From the NCBI GenBank assembly GCA_947500555.1, contig CANMSE010000002.1, positions 186,001 to 250,000 of the forward strand: a DNA stretch of 64,000 nucleotides, in the 5' to 3' direction. Every line of letters begins with the position of its first letter. The stretch's first letter is position 1. Below, piece after piece: positions 1-9,151 of this stretch. The notes beneath the pieces are model-generated. The model saw only the letters and a program-made list of their open reading frames with translations. It had not been told where the DNA came from and ran no database searches. Source of the DNA: an uncultured Fulvivirga sp. (GTDB lineage Bacteria > Bacteroidota > Bacteroidia > Cytophagales > Cyclobacteriaceae). The translations under genes and the position numbers were made by a program.

Positions 1-437
1 TGACCTCCAGAAAGTTGCTGTGGGAAGTGATTTCTTCGATGCATGATATTCATTCTCTCCAAAACTTCTTCCACTCTTTGCTTTCTTTCAGCAGAAGGCA
101 CTTTCAAGTACAATAAAGGAAGTTCTACATTTTCGAATACTGTCAATTCGTCAATCAAGTTGAAACTTTGAAAAACAAATCCAATAGATCCTTTTCTTAG
201 TTGAGCTCTTTGTCTTTCAGAATAGTTAGACACCTCGTGTTCTCCGAAATGATACTCTCCGTCAGTTGGATTATCCAATAAACCTAAGATATTCAACAGT
301 GTAGATTTTCCACACCCTGAAGGGCCCATAATAGCAACGAACTCTCCTTCTTTAATTTCAATATTGATACTGTTGAGAGCGGTTGTTTCTACTTCATCAG
401 TAGTGTACACTTTCTGTAAATTTTTAATCTTAATCAT
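1..437 (-). CDS. ABC transporter ATP-binding protein, MacB/LolD type (partial, C-terminus outside window)
   Basis: The protein starts at the ATG complementary to 435-437 and runs off the left edge. The visible 145 residues hold the Walker A motif GPSGCGKS, the Q-loop (FVFQSFNLIDELT) and end in the LSGGQ signature, so Walker B and the H-loop lie outside. The N-terminus (MIKIKNLQKVYTTDEVETTA) is typical of the MacB/LolD/FtsE class, which powers efflux or lipoprotein release with a FtsX-like permease. It lies 45 bp downstream of a membrane fusion protein on the same strand, so I infer a tripartite efflux operon whose permease gene is beyond the window. Control is probably by the sigma-54-like promoter upstream of the fusion protein. 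Confidence 0.93.
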   Translation of the reverse strand, partial: MIKIKNLQKVYTTDEVETTALNSINIEIKEGEFVAIMGPSGCGKSTLLNILGLLDNPTDGEYHFGEHEVSNYSERQRAQLRKGSIGFVFQSFNLIDELTVFENVELPLLYLKVPSAERKQRVEEVLERMNIMHRRNHFPQQLSGG

Positions 438-482
438 TTCTGTGATGTTTAGTTTAAGTTTAAGTTTTTGACCATTTATTTG

Positions 483-1733
483 TTACTGCAATACAAGTAC
501 TTCATTGTCTCCGAAATTATCGTAAGATGATGTAATCACTTTGTCGCCCGGCTCTAAACCTTCCAAGACTTCAAAGTGCTCAGTGTTCTTACGTCCTAAA
601 CGTATATTTCGTTTTTCTCCTTTAGTTCCAGCTTCATCTACCACGAATACCCAATTACCTCCAGTATCTTTATAAAAACCTCCTACTGGTAGTAGTAATT
701 CTTCAGAAGACTGCCCAAGTTCAATTCTTAATCTAAGTGATTGACCTCTTCTAATCCCTTGAGGAGTATCTCCAACGAATTGCATGTCTACTTGAAACCT
801 TCCATTGTTTATATTAGGATAAATATAAGTAATTACTAATTCATAGTCTCCTCCGGCAAAACTGGTTGTTGCCTTCAAGCCTGTAGAAATACGTGGTAAA
901 TACAATTCATCAATCTGCGCACTTACCTTGTAGCTTCCTACCTTATCTACCTGACCCATTCTTTGACCAGAGTTTACCGTCTGACCTTCATAAACCTGAG
1001 GCGCTGTAAGTAGGCCATCAATAGGCGATTTTATGGTCAAATTATCAAGTATTTGAGCGACACCAGTTAAGCTTGTCATCATTCGTCTTTCAGATTCATT
1101 CAGTTGTACGAGTTGGGTCATACGAGATAATGAATCATTTTTGTAACTCTTATAAGTTATATTCTTTCGTTTTACATTGTACTGGTAGTTGGCTTCTGTT
1201 TGTTCAAAATCCTGCTTAGAAATAAGTTGCTTTTCAAAGAGCACTTTTTGCCTTTTATATTGTGGTTCTAAAATCTCCAATTGATTTTCAATCAAAGCCA
1301 GGGTTTGCTGTTGCTGCAAATCATTCTGCTCAAGTTGAAGCCTTGTTTGTCTGAGTCTGTTGATACTTTCATTTAAACTGGCTTCTTGACTTAGGACACT
1401 TAATTCCCTGTTAAGGTTAGATAACTCTAATATGATATCTCCTTTTTTGAGCATCGCTCCACTTTCCTTATGAACTTTCTTTATTTGTCCACCTTCTATA
1501 GCATCTAAGTAGAAAGTTACACTAGGCTCAACAGTACCTGTTTGAGGAATGAACTCTTGAAATACACCTCGCTTAACATTCGCAATGGTTATCTTCTCCT
1601 TTTCCACATTCAATTTGGAACGCCTATCGGCAAATAATAGTTGGTAGCCAACAAATACCACTAAAAGCGTAACTCCAAGAATTGTAGAGATTCGTTTTAA
1701 TGTCCAGGTCTTCTTTTTTATTTTCTTATCCAT
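483..1733 (-). CDS. HlyD/MacA-family membrane fusion (periplasmic adaptor) protein
   Basis: 416 residues. One N-terminal membrane anchor (about residues 13-35) is followed by a barrel-sandwich half (IKKVHKESGAMLKKGDIILEL), a long coiled coil (about 110-220, rich in Q, L and E), the second lipoyl half (IKSPIDGLLTAPQVYEGQTV) and beta-barrel and membrane-proximal domains at the C-terminus. This is the adaptor that joins an inner-membrane ABC pump to an outer-membrane channel. It is the first gene of the operon and lies 45 bp ahead of the ATPase. About 40 bp upstream of its start is a near-consensus sigma-54 promoter with two upstream palindromes, so activation by the divergent NtrC-type regulator is likely. 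The exported substrate cannot be read from the sequence. Confidence 0.93.
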   Translation of the reverse strand: MDKKIKKKTWTLKRISTILGVTLLVVFVGYQLLFADRRSKLNVEKEKITIANVKRGVFQEFIPQTGTVEPSVTFYLDAIEGGQIKKVHKESGAMLKKGDIILELSNLNRELSVLSQEASLNESINRLRQTRLQLEQNDLQQQQTLALIENQLEILEPQYKRQKVLFEKQLISKQDFEQTEANYQYNVKRKNITYKSYKNDSLSRMTQLVQLNESERRMMTSLTGVAQILDNLTIKSPIDGLLTAPQVYEGQTVNSGQRMGQVDKVGSYKVSAQIDELYLPRISTGLKATTSFAGGDYELVITYIYPNINNGRFQVDMQFVGDTPQGIRRGQSLRLRIELGQSSEELLLPVGGFYKDTGGNWVFVVDEAGTKGEKRNIRLGRKNTEHFEVLEGLEPGDKVITSSYDNFGDNEVLVLQ

Positions 1734-1774
1734 TCAAATTGTTAATTGCGGATTTATAATTTAATAATCAGGTT

Positions 1775-1790
1775 GCCAACAAGTGTGCCA
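1775..1790 (-). promoter_or_regulatory. Candidate sigma-54 (-24/-12) promoter of the efflux operon
   Basis: On the minus strand the sequence reads TGGCAC-ACTTG-TTGG followed by C. This matches the -24 box exactly and the -12 box in three of four bases (TTGG for TTGC). The -12 box is about 44 bp before the fusion-protein start, so transcription would start near 1765. The divergent gene encodes a sigma-54 activator, which supports the call. Confidence 0.55.
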
Positions 1791-1842
1791 AAGCAATATA
1801 GAGCCATAATCGCACTATTTCGAACATCTGGTAGTCCGATAA

Positions 1843-1858
1843 CGTTCACCAATGAACG
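1843..1858. promoter_or_regulatory. Palindromic operator 1 (probable enhancer site)
   Basis: Perfect inverted repeat CGTTCA-CCAA-TGAACG. Its centre is about 85 bp upstream of the predicted sigma-54 transcription start of the efflux operon, the usual place for an NtrC-type upstream activating site. Confidence 0.6.
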
Positions 1859-1862
1859 GAAG

Positions 1863-1878
1863 TGTTCGTCAGCGAACA
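1863..1878. promoter_or_regulatory. Palindromic operator 2 (probable enhancer site)
   Basis: Perfect inverted repeat TGTTCG-TCAG-CGAACA with the same 6-4-6 layout as the site at 1843-1858. The two centres are exactly 20 bp apart, close to two helical turns, as expected for cooperative binding of two dimers. A lone half-site CGAACA also occurs at 1821-1826. Confidence 0.6.
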
Positions 1879-2033
1879 AATTCATTATTCTTACGTATAT
1901 TCGGTCAGTCTATTACTATAGCTATGACACCAGTTATCAATAAAATAAGCCTATTACTACTTTATATAACGTTTGCTAGTAGTTCGGTATCAACTTTGAT
2001 AATAGACAAGGAATTGCCTTATAACAACCCATT

Positions 2034-3425
2034 ATGACAGAAACTAAATCAGGTAAAATTCTTATCGTTGATGATAATGAAGATCTACTTAAAGCCGCTC
2101 GAATTTTTCTTAAAAGGCATTTCGCCATGATCGATTTAGAAAAAAACCCTGAGGCCATTCCTAACCTTTTGCAAAATGAAAACTATGATGTCATCTTGTT
2201 GGATATGAACTTCACTAAAGATGTGAGCAGCGGAAAAGAAGGCTATTACTGGCTTGAGCAAATATTGGCTATAGATCCTTCAGCAGTTGTAGTTCTAATA
2301 ACGGCTTATGGTGATGTTCAAATGGCGGTGAAAGCGATTAAGGCAGGAGCAACAGATTTTGTGCTTAAGCCTTGGGAAAATGAAAAATTATTGGCCACGC
2401 TTTTTTCTGCCATGCGTTTGAGAGAAACAAAGCTTGAGGTTGAAGATTTGAGAAGTAAGCAGAAAGAAATTAACCTTCAAATAAATGATAAGTATGACGA
2501 TATTATAGGTCAAAGTCCTTCTATTCGAAAGACTTTTGAAACCATTGATCGAGTTGCAAGTACTGATGCTAATGTTTTAATACTTGGTGAAAATGGTACC
2601 GGAAAAGAAATGGTTGCAAGAGCCATTCATAACAACTCGCCTCGAAGGGATAAGGTATTCGTAAACGTAGATTTAGGATCAGTAAGTGAAACATTATTTG
2701 AAAGTGAGCTTTTTGGTCATAAGAAAGGTGCTTTTACTGATGCCAAAGATGATCGTGCCGGCCGATTTGAAATAGCTAATGGAGGAACTCTATTTTTGGA
2801 TGAAATTGGAAATCTTTCAATGCCCCTTCAGGCTAAACTACTTGCAGTTCTTCAAAATCGCAAAGTAAGCCGTGTAGGTTCTAACAAGGAAATAAATATT
2901 GATATCAGACTGCTATGCGCCACCAATATGCCATTGTATGATATGGTAAAAGAGAATAAATTTCGTCAAGATTTACTATACCGCATAAACACCATTGAAA
3001 TTGAATTACCTGCATTACGAGAGCGGTATGAAGATATTCCTTTACTTGCCAATCACTTTCTACAGCACTATAATACAAAATATAGCAAAAGCGTTAGCAA
3101 AATCAGTGAAGCAGCAATCACAAGAATGCAAAAACATAATTGGCCTGGTAATGTACGCGAATTACAACATGCACTTGAGCGAGCAATTATAATGAGTAAT
3201 TCTCAGGTACTACAGCCTGAGGATTTCAATTTTACCAATCAAAGCAGTTCTGGTAATAATGATGCCGCTAATGTCATGCTTGACCAATTTAAGCTAGAAG
3301 AAGTTGAAAAAATTTTAATCAGAAAAGTGCTTAAGAAATACAACGGTAACATCACTCAAGCAGCTTCTGAACTAGGTCTTACAAGATCGTCCTTATACCG
3401 TAGGTTGGAAAAATATGGTCTTTAA
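2034..3425 (+). CDS. NtrC-family sigma-54-dependent response regulator
   Basis: 463 residues in three domains: a receiver (about 7-125, phosphoacceptor Asp57 in VILLDMNF), an AAA+ domain (about 155-390, Walker A GENGTGKE near 185-192) and a Fis-type helix-turn-helix at the C-terminus (about 415-463, ending LTRSSLYRRLEKYGL). The receiver has a short insertion after the Asp (TKDVSSGKEG). The sigma-54 contact loop reads GAFTDA (232-237) rather than GAFTGA. The stop overlaps the histidine kinase start by 11 bp, so the two are translated together. The divergent efflux operon with a sigma-54-like promoter and paired palindromes is the obvious target. Confidence 0.93.
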   Translation: MTETKSGKILIVDDNEDLLKAARIFLKRHFAMIDLEKNPEAIPNLLQNENYDVILLDMNFTKDVSSGKEGYYWLEQILAIDPSAVVVLITAYGDVQMAVKAIKAGATDFVLKPWENEKLLATLFSAMRLRETKLEVEDLRSKQKEINLQINDKYDDIIGQSPSIRKTFETIDRVASTDANVLILGENGTGKEMVARAIHNNSPRRDKVFVNVDLGSVSETLFESELFGHKKGAFTDAKDDRAGRFEIANGGTLFLDEIGNLSMPLQAKLLAVLQNRKVSRVGSNKEINIDIRLLCATNMPLYDMVKENKFRQDLLYRINTIEIELPALRERYEDIPLLANHFLQHYNTKYSKSVSKISEAAITRMQKHNWPGNVRELQHALERAIIMSNSQVLQPEDFNFTNQSSSGNNDAANVMLDQFKLEEVEKILIRKVLKKYNGNITQAASELGLTRSSLYRRLEKYGL

Positions 3426-4764
3426 CGACTTTCGATTTCGCACAGGACTTCGTGTTTTACTCCTTGGAGTTACTATAACCATTGCGATCTATTCCGCCAT
3501 GGTTCCCGATATGTATATTACAGCAGGCATCTTATTCTTACTGGTGTGTTTTGAGCTAGCTGAATTGTTTCGATTTATTTCAAAAACCAATCGAAAACTA
3601 ACTCGCTTTTTAGAATCGGTAAAGTACTCAGATTTTGCTTCAGGATTTTCTGCAGATGATAACCTTGGTAAAAGTTTTAAAGAGCTAAATCTCGCCTTCA
3701 ATCAGGTGCTAGATGCTTTTAGAAAAGCCAGGTCAGAAAAAGAAGAGCACCTTCTCTATCTCAATACAATAGTCGAACATGTGACCACTGGTCTGATATC
3801 TTTTGACAGTCAGGGGAATGTAGAACTGATGAATGCCACCGCCAAACGCTTTCTTAAGATAGAAACCTTAAGAAATATTGATGATCTTATTGAAACTAAT
3901 TCGAAATTTTACAAGGTATTGTTTGATTTACCCACAGGTAAAAGTGCCTTACACAGACTTGAAGGTGATATTCAGTTATCAGTAACCGCAACAGAGATTA
4001 TTCTTAGAGGTAAAAAAGTAAAGCTAGTAGCTCTTCAAAATATTCAGCCTGAACTCCAAAAGAAGGAATTAGAAGCCTGGCAAAACCTGACTAAGGTACT
4101 TCGGCATGAAATCATGAATTCCATTACGCCTATTGCCTCACTCACTTCTACGTTGAAAGATGTTTTACTTGAAGATTTAAAGCAAGATAAGGAGGTTTTT
4201 ATCTTGCCAGAAGAAGCTGTTGACGACCTTAATGACGGCATTGAAACCATCGAAGGAAGAAGCAAGGGCCTCATCAAATTCATTGACGCCTATCGAGACT
4301 ACACTTCAATTCCTCTTCCTCAGATTAAAGTAATATCAGTTAAGGATCTCTTCGAACATCTCTCTCAGTTACTCAAAATTGAACTAAGAAAGGAAAATGT
4401 TAATCTCAGTCATTGGGTGAGCCCTGCTGATTTAACTATACAAGCGGACGAAGAGTTAATCGAACAAGTGTTAATTAATCTTATAAAAAATGCAATTGAA
4501 GCTTTGGGAGACACTGATTCAGCATTAATTGAATTACGCGCAGGTCTAAATGATGCCAGCAATGCAAAAATCACAGTATCAGACAATGGTAGTGGTATTA
4601 TAAGAGAAGCCTTAGAGCAAATTTTTGTACCTTTTTACACCACTAAAAAAACTGGCTCTGGGATTGGCTTAAGCCTTTCTCGGCAAATAATGCAATTACA
4701 TCATGGAACCTTAACTGTAGACAGCGAAATGGGACAAGGGACTACTTTTACCTTAAATTTCTAG
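3415..4764 (+). CDS. Sensor histidine kinase (NtrB/NtrY-like), partner of the preceding regulator
   Basis: 449 residues. Two membrane segments near the N-terminus (about 12-45) with almost no periplasmic loop are followed by a HAMP/linker-like helix, a PAS-like region (about 115-210), the dimerization and phosphoacceptor helix with LRHEIMNSITPIASL, and a HATPase domain with N-box NLIKNAIEAL, G1 DNGSGI and G2 GSGIGLSLS. The small periplasmic part suggests it senses something in the membrane or cytoplasm, which fits envelope stress or a lipophilic efflux substrate (inference). The gene overlaps its regulator and converges on the CHAT gene with a 4-bp overlap. Confidence 0.92.
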   Translation: MVFNDFRFRTGLRVLLLGVTITIAIYSAMVPDMYITAGILFLLVCFELAELFRFISKTNRKLTRFLESVKYSDFASGFSADDNLGKSFKELNLAFNQVLDAFRKARSEKEEHLLYLNTIVEHVTTGLISFDSQGNVELMNATAKRFLKIETLRNIDDLIETNSKFYKVLFDLPTGKSALHRLEGDIQLSVTATEIILRGKKVKLVALQNIQPELQKKELEAWQNLTKVLRHEIMNSITPIASLTSTLKDVLLEDLKQDKEVFILPEEAVDDLNDGIETIEGRSKGLIKFIDAYRDYTSIPLPQIKVISVKDLFEHLSQLLKIELRKENVNLSHWVSPADLTIQADEELIEQVLINLIKNAIEALGDTDSALIELRAGLNDASNAKITVSDNGSGIIREALEQIFVPFYTTKKTGSGIGLSLSRQIMQLHHGTLTVDSEMGQGTTFTLNF

Positions 4765-7700
4765 TTACCAATTAAGATGAAGGGTGCCCAATAAAAAGGA
4801 TCGTTGTATTGTGTACTTTCAATAAGCTTCAATTTAGCCTTTCTTAGAGCCTCTGATTTGGATTTATTGCTCAAAAGCTGGTTATAAAATTCCGTCATCA
4901 AAATTGAAGTGCTGTTATCCGATACTTTCCATAAGGAAACTAGCAAGTTGTCCACTCCAGCAAACATAAATGCTCGGGTAAAGCCTAAGATACCCTCGCC
5001 TCTAACAATTTTACCCAGCCCTGTTTCACATGCAGAAAGGGTCACCAAATCGGCATTCCATTGAAGTCCATAAATCTCTCCTACGTACAGAATACCATCT
5101 TCATTTAGATTGTTATATGGAGTCAATATCAATCCTGAAAGGTTAGGAAACTGATCATTAACAAATCCATGAGTTGCTAAATGAATGTATCTAAAATCGA
5201 TTAGTTCACTTTCCTTTATTCTAGACTCTAAAGCATTCTCGTGTATGAAGTGCTTAGCAAAAAGATTCTTTTTTTTATGCAGATCAACAATGTTAATAAC
5301 CTCTTTTTCTGTTGCCGGTATAGGTATTATTTTATCTCCTCTTGTAAATGACCGAAGTACTGACGGCTTCATTGATTGATGGGATGCATTAACAAGAAAA
5401 TTGGTTTCTACTGAATCCTTGAATACAGGTGCAAAGGCGATAAAAGTGTTCTCTTTGAAATCATTAGGTAAACCTTTCTGCTCATAGGCTAATGAGCCAG
5501 ATAGTGCATAACGAATACCATATTTGGTGGCTAAATAATTTGGTTTATCAAAGTCAGCATTATCAATCAGTGCTTCAAAAGGTAAATAACCAAGCACTCC
5601 GTGAGGAACAATTATTAACTTACCTATTCTTTTCTCCCTTTTTAGGAACCTTTCGACTTCTCCAAAAAGAATATCGTATAACTCCGAGGCTACTTTGTTT
5701 CTTTCCAGATCAATGTTAAAAATAGTCGTATTTCGAAACCCCTTTATCTTTCTTTCTAAATCATGAAGTGGGTTTCGGAACATCTCAATCTGATTTCGGG
5801 TGATATAGTAGACGTACAAATTGTCACCTGATATAAAATAGTCGATCATGGCTTCATCTTTTTCCAGAAATTCATTTTGAATAATTTCATAGTCCAAAAC
5901 ACCCTTTGAGTATTTCAAAGCATAATAGGATGGATAATTAGATTCTAAGCTATCAATGAGAAATTTATAGTCTCTTTCTGAGTCCAAAAGCCTAGACCGA
6001 AGTGACGCCCTTTCTACTGATGATCTACCATCTTGAGCTTCAAGCAATTCCAGGTCATGTCTTAAAATCAATATCTGCCCCTTCAGTAAATCTTCCTTTT
6101 GCTGAATTTCATCGGGAAGATTGGAGAATTTTTTGGCCTTGGAGTCACGCAGAGCTTCATTGAGAACGGCTGATTTTGCTTGTTGTGAAAAGCTATAACC
6201 TATTTTAAGGTATTTAGTGTCTTTAGTCAGTTGATACAATTGATAAGCATGCGATATGCCTTGCCTAAAGACCTCTTCTGTTTGGTTTGATAGAAAAATT
6301 TTGTCCAACTCACTTTGGATAAGATTTCTGTATTCATGCAGAAATTCACTTGTATAAATAGATTGATCAAGCGCATTAATCAAAAATTTCACCTCTCCTG
6401 TTCTTTGATGCAGAAGATCAAGAAGCTCAATTTTCCTTATAAGGCTTTTAACAAAGGCATCCCTGGATAAAGCACTATTACTTTCAGGAATTGCAAGAAA
6501 ATTTGGATTCTTAAAGTCCATGTGATTGGATATGATGGATTTATGGATGAAATACAATGCAGAATCTATGTCGCTACTAACTTGTTGTATTTCAGATAGT
6601 GTTTGATAACAATTAGCCACAAAATGATTCTTATTACCCAACTGATTTTCGAATTTATCAAGTGCTTCTGATGCCAGATAATTGGCACTATCACTGTGAC
6701 CAAGTTCTAGGTACAAATTGGCTGTTTTGATATATATATCAGCAAGCGAAATAGAATGTTTTTCAAAAATCCTCTCAGCCATATTTCTGGTTCTTTGAAT
6801 CGTTTGTAGTGTGGAATCTACATTGTTCAACTCATTGTAAATATTGGCCAGCCCAAGCAGAGATGTAGCTGTCAAATGATGGTCCCCAAACAACTCTAAA
6901 TAAATTTCAATGGCTTTTTTTCTGTACTTAAGTGCCTTATTCACAAACCCCTGGTCATGATAAACTCTAGACAAATTATTATAATCAATAGCTATTAATG
7001 AATGAACTGAGTCATACAGATGAAGTCGAATGCCGTGTGCCCTAAGTGTGTAATTTTGAGCTTTTTCATATTCACCCAACTGAAGGTAGGTGGCAGATAA
7101 ATTAGAGTAATCAGAGGCCACATATGGATGTTTATCCCCGTACAGTGCCAGATCTGTTTCTAAAGCCTTTTTCTTGTATTTCAGGGCAGAATCATAGTAT
7201 CCTGCTTTGTTATAAATAACTCCGAGATTTGAGTAATTGTAAATCAAATCTTCTCGCTTCCGACCTATTTCCTGTCTTATTTGATATGAATCTAATTGGT
7301 ATTTCAAGGCTTTTTCAAAATTGCCCTGAATCAGATGCGTCAAAGATAAATTTCCATAACTTGAAGCTACCTGCTCGCTATTTCGAGAATACAATTTCTG
7401 GTTAATTACCAAATTCTTCCTTTTAAAGAACAAGGCACTGTCATAGTCACCCACAGTTTCATAATACACACCCAGAGTATTATAAATGATATTGACAAGT
7501 TTCAAATTTGATGAAGGCTTTAAAAAGCTTATAGCCAAATCAAGATAATACTTGGAAGAATCAAACTTATTCTCATCTATAAAATTGAAGGCTATATTGT
7601 TAAGACTGTTAGTTACAATTAAAGAATCATTGGAGAGTAATGCCTGATGCATTGCCTTCAGAAGATAAAAGTTGGAACTATCATAATTTCCCACATCGAT

Positions 7701-7814
7701 ATAGGAAATTCCTTTTGCAAAATAGGTGTTTTTTTCTTCTTCCTGGGCGGAGACAAATAGAGGTGTTGTAAAAATTAATATTGTTAATAAGACTATGACT
7801 TTACCTCGCTTCAT
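4761..7814 (-). CDS. Secreted TPR-CHAT domain protein (caspase-like peptidase)
   Basis: 1017 residues. A signal peptide (residues 1-23, ending FVSA-QEEE) exports the protein. Residues 25-430 hold about nine TPR units of the Nephrocystin/kinesin-light-chain type (repeated A..Y.NLS..Y...G.Y..AL). A long helical linker follows, then a C-terminal CHAT domain (about 690-1017). The expected catalytic dyad is present: His882 in YIHLATHGF and Cys929 in LVTLSACETG. CHAT proteins are clan CD cysteine peptidases related to caspases and separases; most described ones are cytoplasmic, whereas this one should be periplasmic or surface-exposed. It is the last gene of a same-strand run of small envelope proteins behind the hybrid sensor. 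Its substrate is unknown. Confidence 0.9.
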   Translation of the reverse strand: MKRGKVIVLLTILIFTTPLFVSAQEEEKNTYFAKGISYIDVGNYDSSNFYLLKAMHQALLSNDSLIVTNSLNNIAFNFIDENKFDSSKYYLDLAISFLKPSSNLKLVNIIYNTLGVYYETVGDYDSALFFKRKNLVINQKLYSRNSEQVASSYGNLSLTHLIQGNFEKALKYQLDSYQIRQEIGRKREDLIYNYSNLGVIYNKAGYYDSALKYKKKALETDLALYGDKHPYVASDYSNLSATYLQLGEYEKAQNYTLRAHGIRLHLYDSVHSLIAIDYNNLSRVYHDQGFVNKALKYRKKAIEIYLELFGDHHLTATSLLGLANIYNELNNVDSTLQTIQRTRNMAERIFEKHSISLADIYIKTANLYLELGHSDSANYLASEALDKFENQLGNKNHFVANCYQTLSEIQQVSSDIDSALYFIHKSIISNHMDFKNPNFLAIPESNSALSRDAFVKSLIRKIELLDLLHQRTGEVKFLINALDQSIYTSEFLHEYRNLIQSELDKIFLSNQTEEVFRQGISHAYQLYQLTKDTKYLKIGYSFSQQAKSAVLNEALRDSKAKKFSNLPDEIQQKEDLLKGQILILRHDLELLEAQDGRSSVERASLRSRLLDSERDYKFLIDSLESNYPSYYALKYSKGVLDYEIIQNEFLEKDEAMIDYFISGDNLYVYYITRNQIEMFRNPLHDLERKIKGFRNTTIFNIDLERNKVASELYDILFGEVERFLKREKRIGKLIIVPHGVLGYLPFEALIDNADFDKPNYLATKYGIRYALSGSLAYEQKGLPNDFKENTFIAFAPVFKDSVETNFLVNASHQSMKPSVLRSFTRGDKIIPIPATEKEVINIVDLHKKKNLFAKHFIHENALESRIKESELIDFRYIHLATHGFVNDQFPNLSGLILTPYNNLNEDGILYVGEIYGLQWNADLVTLSACETGLGKIVRGEGILGFTRAFMFAGVDNLLVSLWKVSDNSTSILMTEFYNQLLSNKSKSEALRKAKLKLIESTQYNDPFYWAPFILIGN

Positions 7815-7838
7815 GATGGCTTATCGATAAGAATTGAG

Positions 7839-8273
7839 CTAGTCTGCATATGTCTTTACTTGCTCCTTAAGTCCTTTCATTTCATTTTTTGCAACCTCTT
7901 CTTCCATAATCTCCATATCCGCCATTATTTTGAGTCCTTTAGGTTTTACCGTACAACGTATGTAGTGCGTACTTCCGGCTTCAATATCCATAGTAAACAC
8001 CTCCGGATTAATGGCATAAACACCCGTAACAAATTGTCTTTCCCCTAAAAGTGCATAGTCATGTTTTATCCAGCTACCATTCTTAAGGTTTAAGATCACT
8101 TCATCTGGTTTAACTGTACCGATAATAATTTTGGCACTGCTACTTGCAAACTTCTTCGGGCGATAAAAGTAGAAAATAGCTTTATCATCTCCCTGAGTAA
8201 TAATTTCCTGACTCTTTAAATGAATATATTCTTGTGCCATAAAGGATATGAGAATTAGAAATATAGTTTTCAT
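7839..8273 (-). CDS. DUF2846-like exported protein
   Basis: 144 residues with a short hydrophobic leader (MKTIFLILISFMAQ). The core pattern AIFYFYRPKKFASSSAKIIIG, then LKNGSWIKHDY and the later TVKPKG resembles the DUF2846 fold, small beta-rich proteins often sent to the envelope. The C-terminus is a charged helix (MEEEVAKNEMKGLKEQVK). It sits 24 bp ahead of the TPR-CHAT gene on the same strand, so co-transcription is likely. Nothing in it suggests an enzyme. Confidence 0.7.
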   Translation of the reverse strand: MKTIFLILISFMAQEYIHLKSQEIITQGDDKAIFYFYRPKKFASSSAKIIIGTVKPDEVILNLKNGSWIKHDYALLGERQFVTGVYAINPEVFTMDIEAGSTHYIRCTVKPKGLKIMADMEIMEEEVAKNEMKGLKEQVKTYAD

Positions 8274-8285
8274 GTCATCTGCAGT

Positions 8286-8585
8286 TTAAGGGCAACTTCC
8301 AACTCTTACATTTCTAAATTGAAAACTAATGCAACAGCTTCCACCACATTCTATGTCACTTGCTGGATAAGCCTGCTTACAAAATCCTTCCCGACTTAAA
8401 CCATCCTTTAATTCAAAGTCTATAGTAGAGGATCCCTCTTCCCAGCTACCGAAAGAGCCTGAGCTACATGAGGTAGATCTTTTCTCATATAAACATGTAA
8501 AACAATCAGGTTCATCATCATCGTCACTACAAGCCAGATAGCCTAGTGCCATGGATAAAAGCAAAAAAGTAGTTATCTGTTTCAA
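8286..8585 (-). CDS. Small cysteine-rich lipoprotein, probably surface-exposed
   Basis: 99 residues. A lipoprotein signal peptide ends in GYLAC with Cys19 as the lipidated residue. The run SDDDDE directly after Cys19 resembles the acidic export signal that sends Bacteroidota lipoproteins to the cell surface. The mature part has eight more cysteines (28, 31, 40, 69, 80, 84, 85, 98), enough for four disulfides, which suggests a small disulfide-locked extracellular domain. I do not recognise the family. It lies 12 bp upstream of the DUF2846-like gene and 5 bp downstream of the beta-barrel-like gene, in the same run. Confidence 0.75.
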   Translation of the reverse strand: MKQITTFLLLSMALGYLACSDDDDEPDCFTCLYEKRSTSCSSGSFGSWEEGSSTIDFELKDGLSREGFCKQAYPASDIECGGSCCISFQFRNVRVGSCP

Positions 8586-8590
8586 GATCT

Positions 8591-9151
8591 TTAGTTAATA
8601 GTTATACCGCCACCGATATACCAGTAAGGGCTAAAGGTGTACTCGAGGTCATCATTACCTCCGGCAGGCTGAGTGATAAACCCAAGCTCAACCTTGGGAC
8701 TAATGTTGTTCTGACTGTTGAATATCAGTGTCACATTGAGGTTAGTCCCCAAACCAGTTGACTCCAGATTTTCATTGTCTGTAGGAATGCTTCGAAAACT
8801 TATTTCTCCTGTAGTAACAAGAGTCAAATCCCCAATATCAAATGTTGGGCCCACCATAACCCCTAATTCCACAAAAGAGCCATCTTCTTCAAAGCGTATT
8901 AACTCTACACTGGGAATGTAACTAATAAGCACCCCTCCCACGAATCTGTTGCCCCATGGGAATACAGCCTTTCCACGTATACCGATTGCAGAACTTAGTC
9001 CCGAAAAAAGATCTGGAGGATCCAGATATACTGTCTCCTCCGTTTCAAAATAATAGTTTAAAGATAAGTCCCATTGAACTTGAGCTGAAGTATTTAAAGA
9101 TATACAGTAAATTAGCAGTGATGTGATTAGTATTTTTTTCATAGCCCTCAA
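8591..9151 (-). CDS. Outer-membrane beta-barrel-like protein, family not recognised
   Basis: 186 residues with a signal peptide (MKKILITSLLIYCISLNTSA-QVQ; the ATG at the fourth codon is as likely a start as the first). The mature part shows alternating hydrophobic strands with aromatic belts (WDLSLNYYF, ISYIPSVELIRF, GVMVGPTFDIGDL, FSPYWYIGGGITIN), which fits a small eight-stranded barrel ending near a C-terminal hydrophobic residue. Its first 4 bp overlap the stop of the upstream lipoprotein gene (ATGA), which indicates translational coupling. Function unknown. Confidence 0.7.
   Translation of the reverse strand: MRAMKKILITSLLIYCISLNTSAQVQWDLSLNYYFETEETVYLDPPDLFSGLSSAIGIRGKAVFPWGNRFVGGVLISYIPSVELIRFEEDGSFVELGVMVGPTFDIGDLTLVTTGEISFRSIPTDNENLESTGLGTNLNVTLIFNSQNNISPKVELGFITQPAGGNDDLEYTFSPYWYIGGGITIN

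Larger units (their letters stand above)
1734..2033. other. 300-bp divergent intergenic region
   Basis: It separates the efflux operon from the two-component pair. It holds the sigma-54-like promoter and two palindromes listed separately. The right half (1880-2033) has short open frames but no convincing gene; the promoter of the regulator gene should lie here, though I could not pick a clear one. Confidence 0.6.

Noticed and set aside
1852..2037. Short open frame upstream of the NtrC-type regulator
   Set aside because: It overlaps the palindromic operators, has no recognisable domain and overlaps the regulator start; it looks like chance.
4761..7814. TPR-CHAT protein as a defence-system caspase
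   Set aside because: It has a signal peptide and no gasdermin, CRISPR effector or other defence gene next to it.
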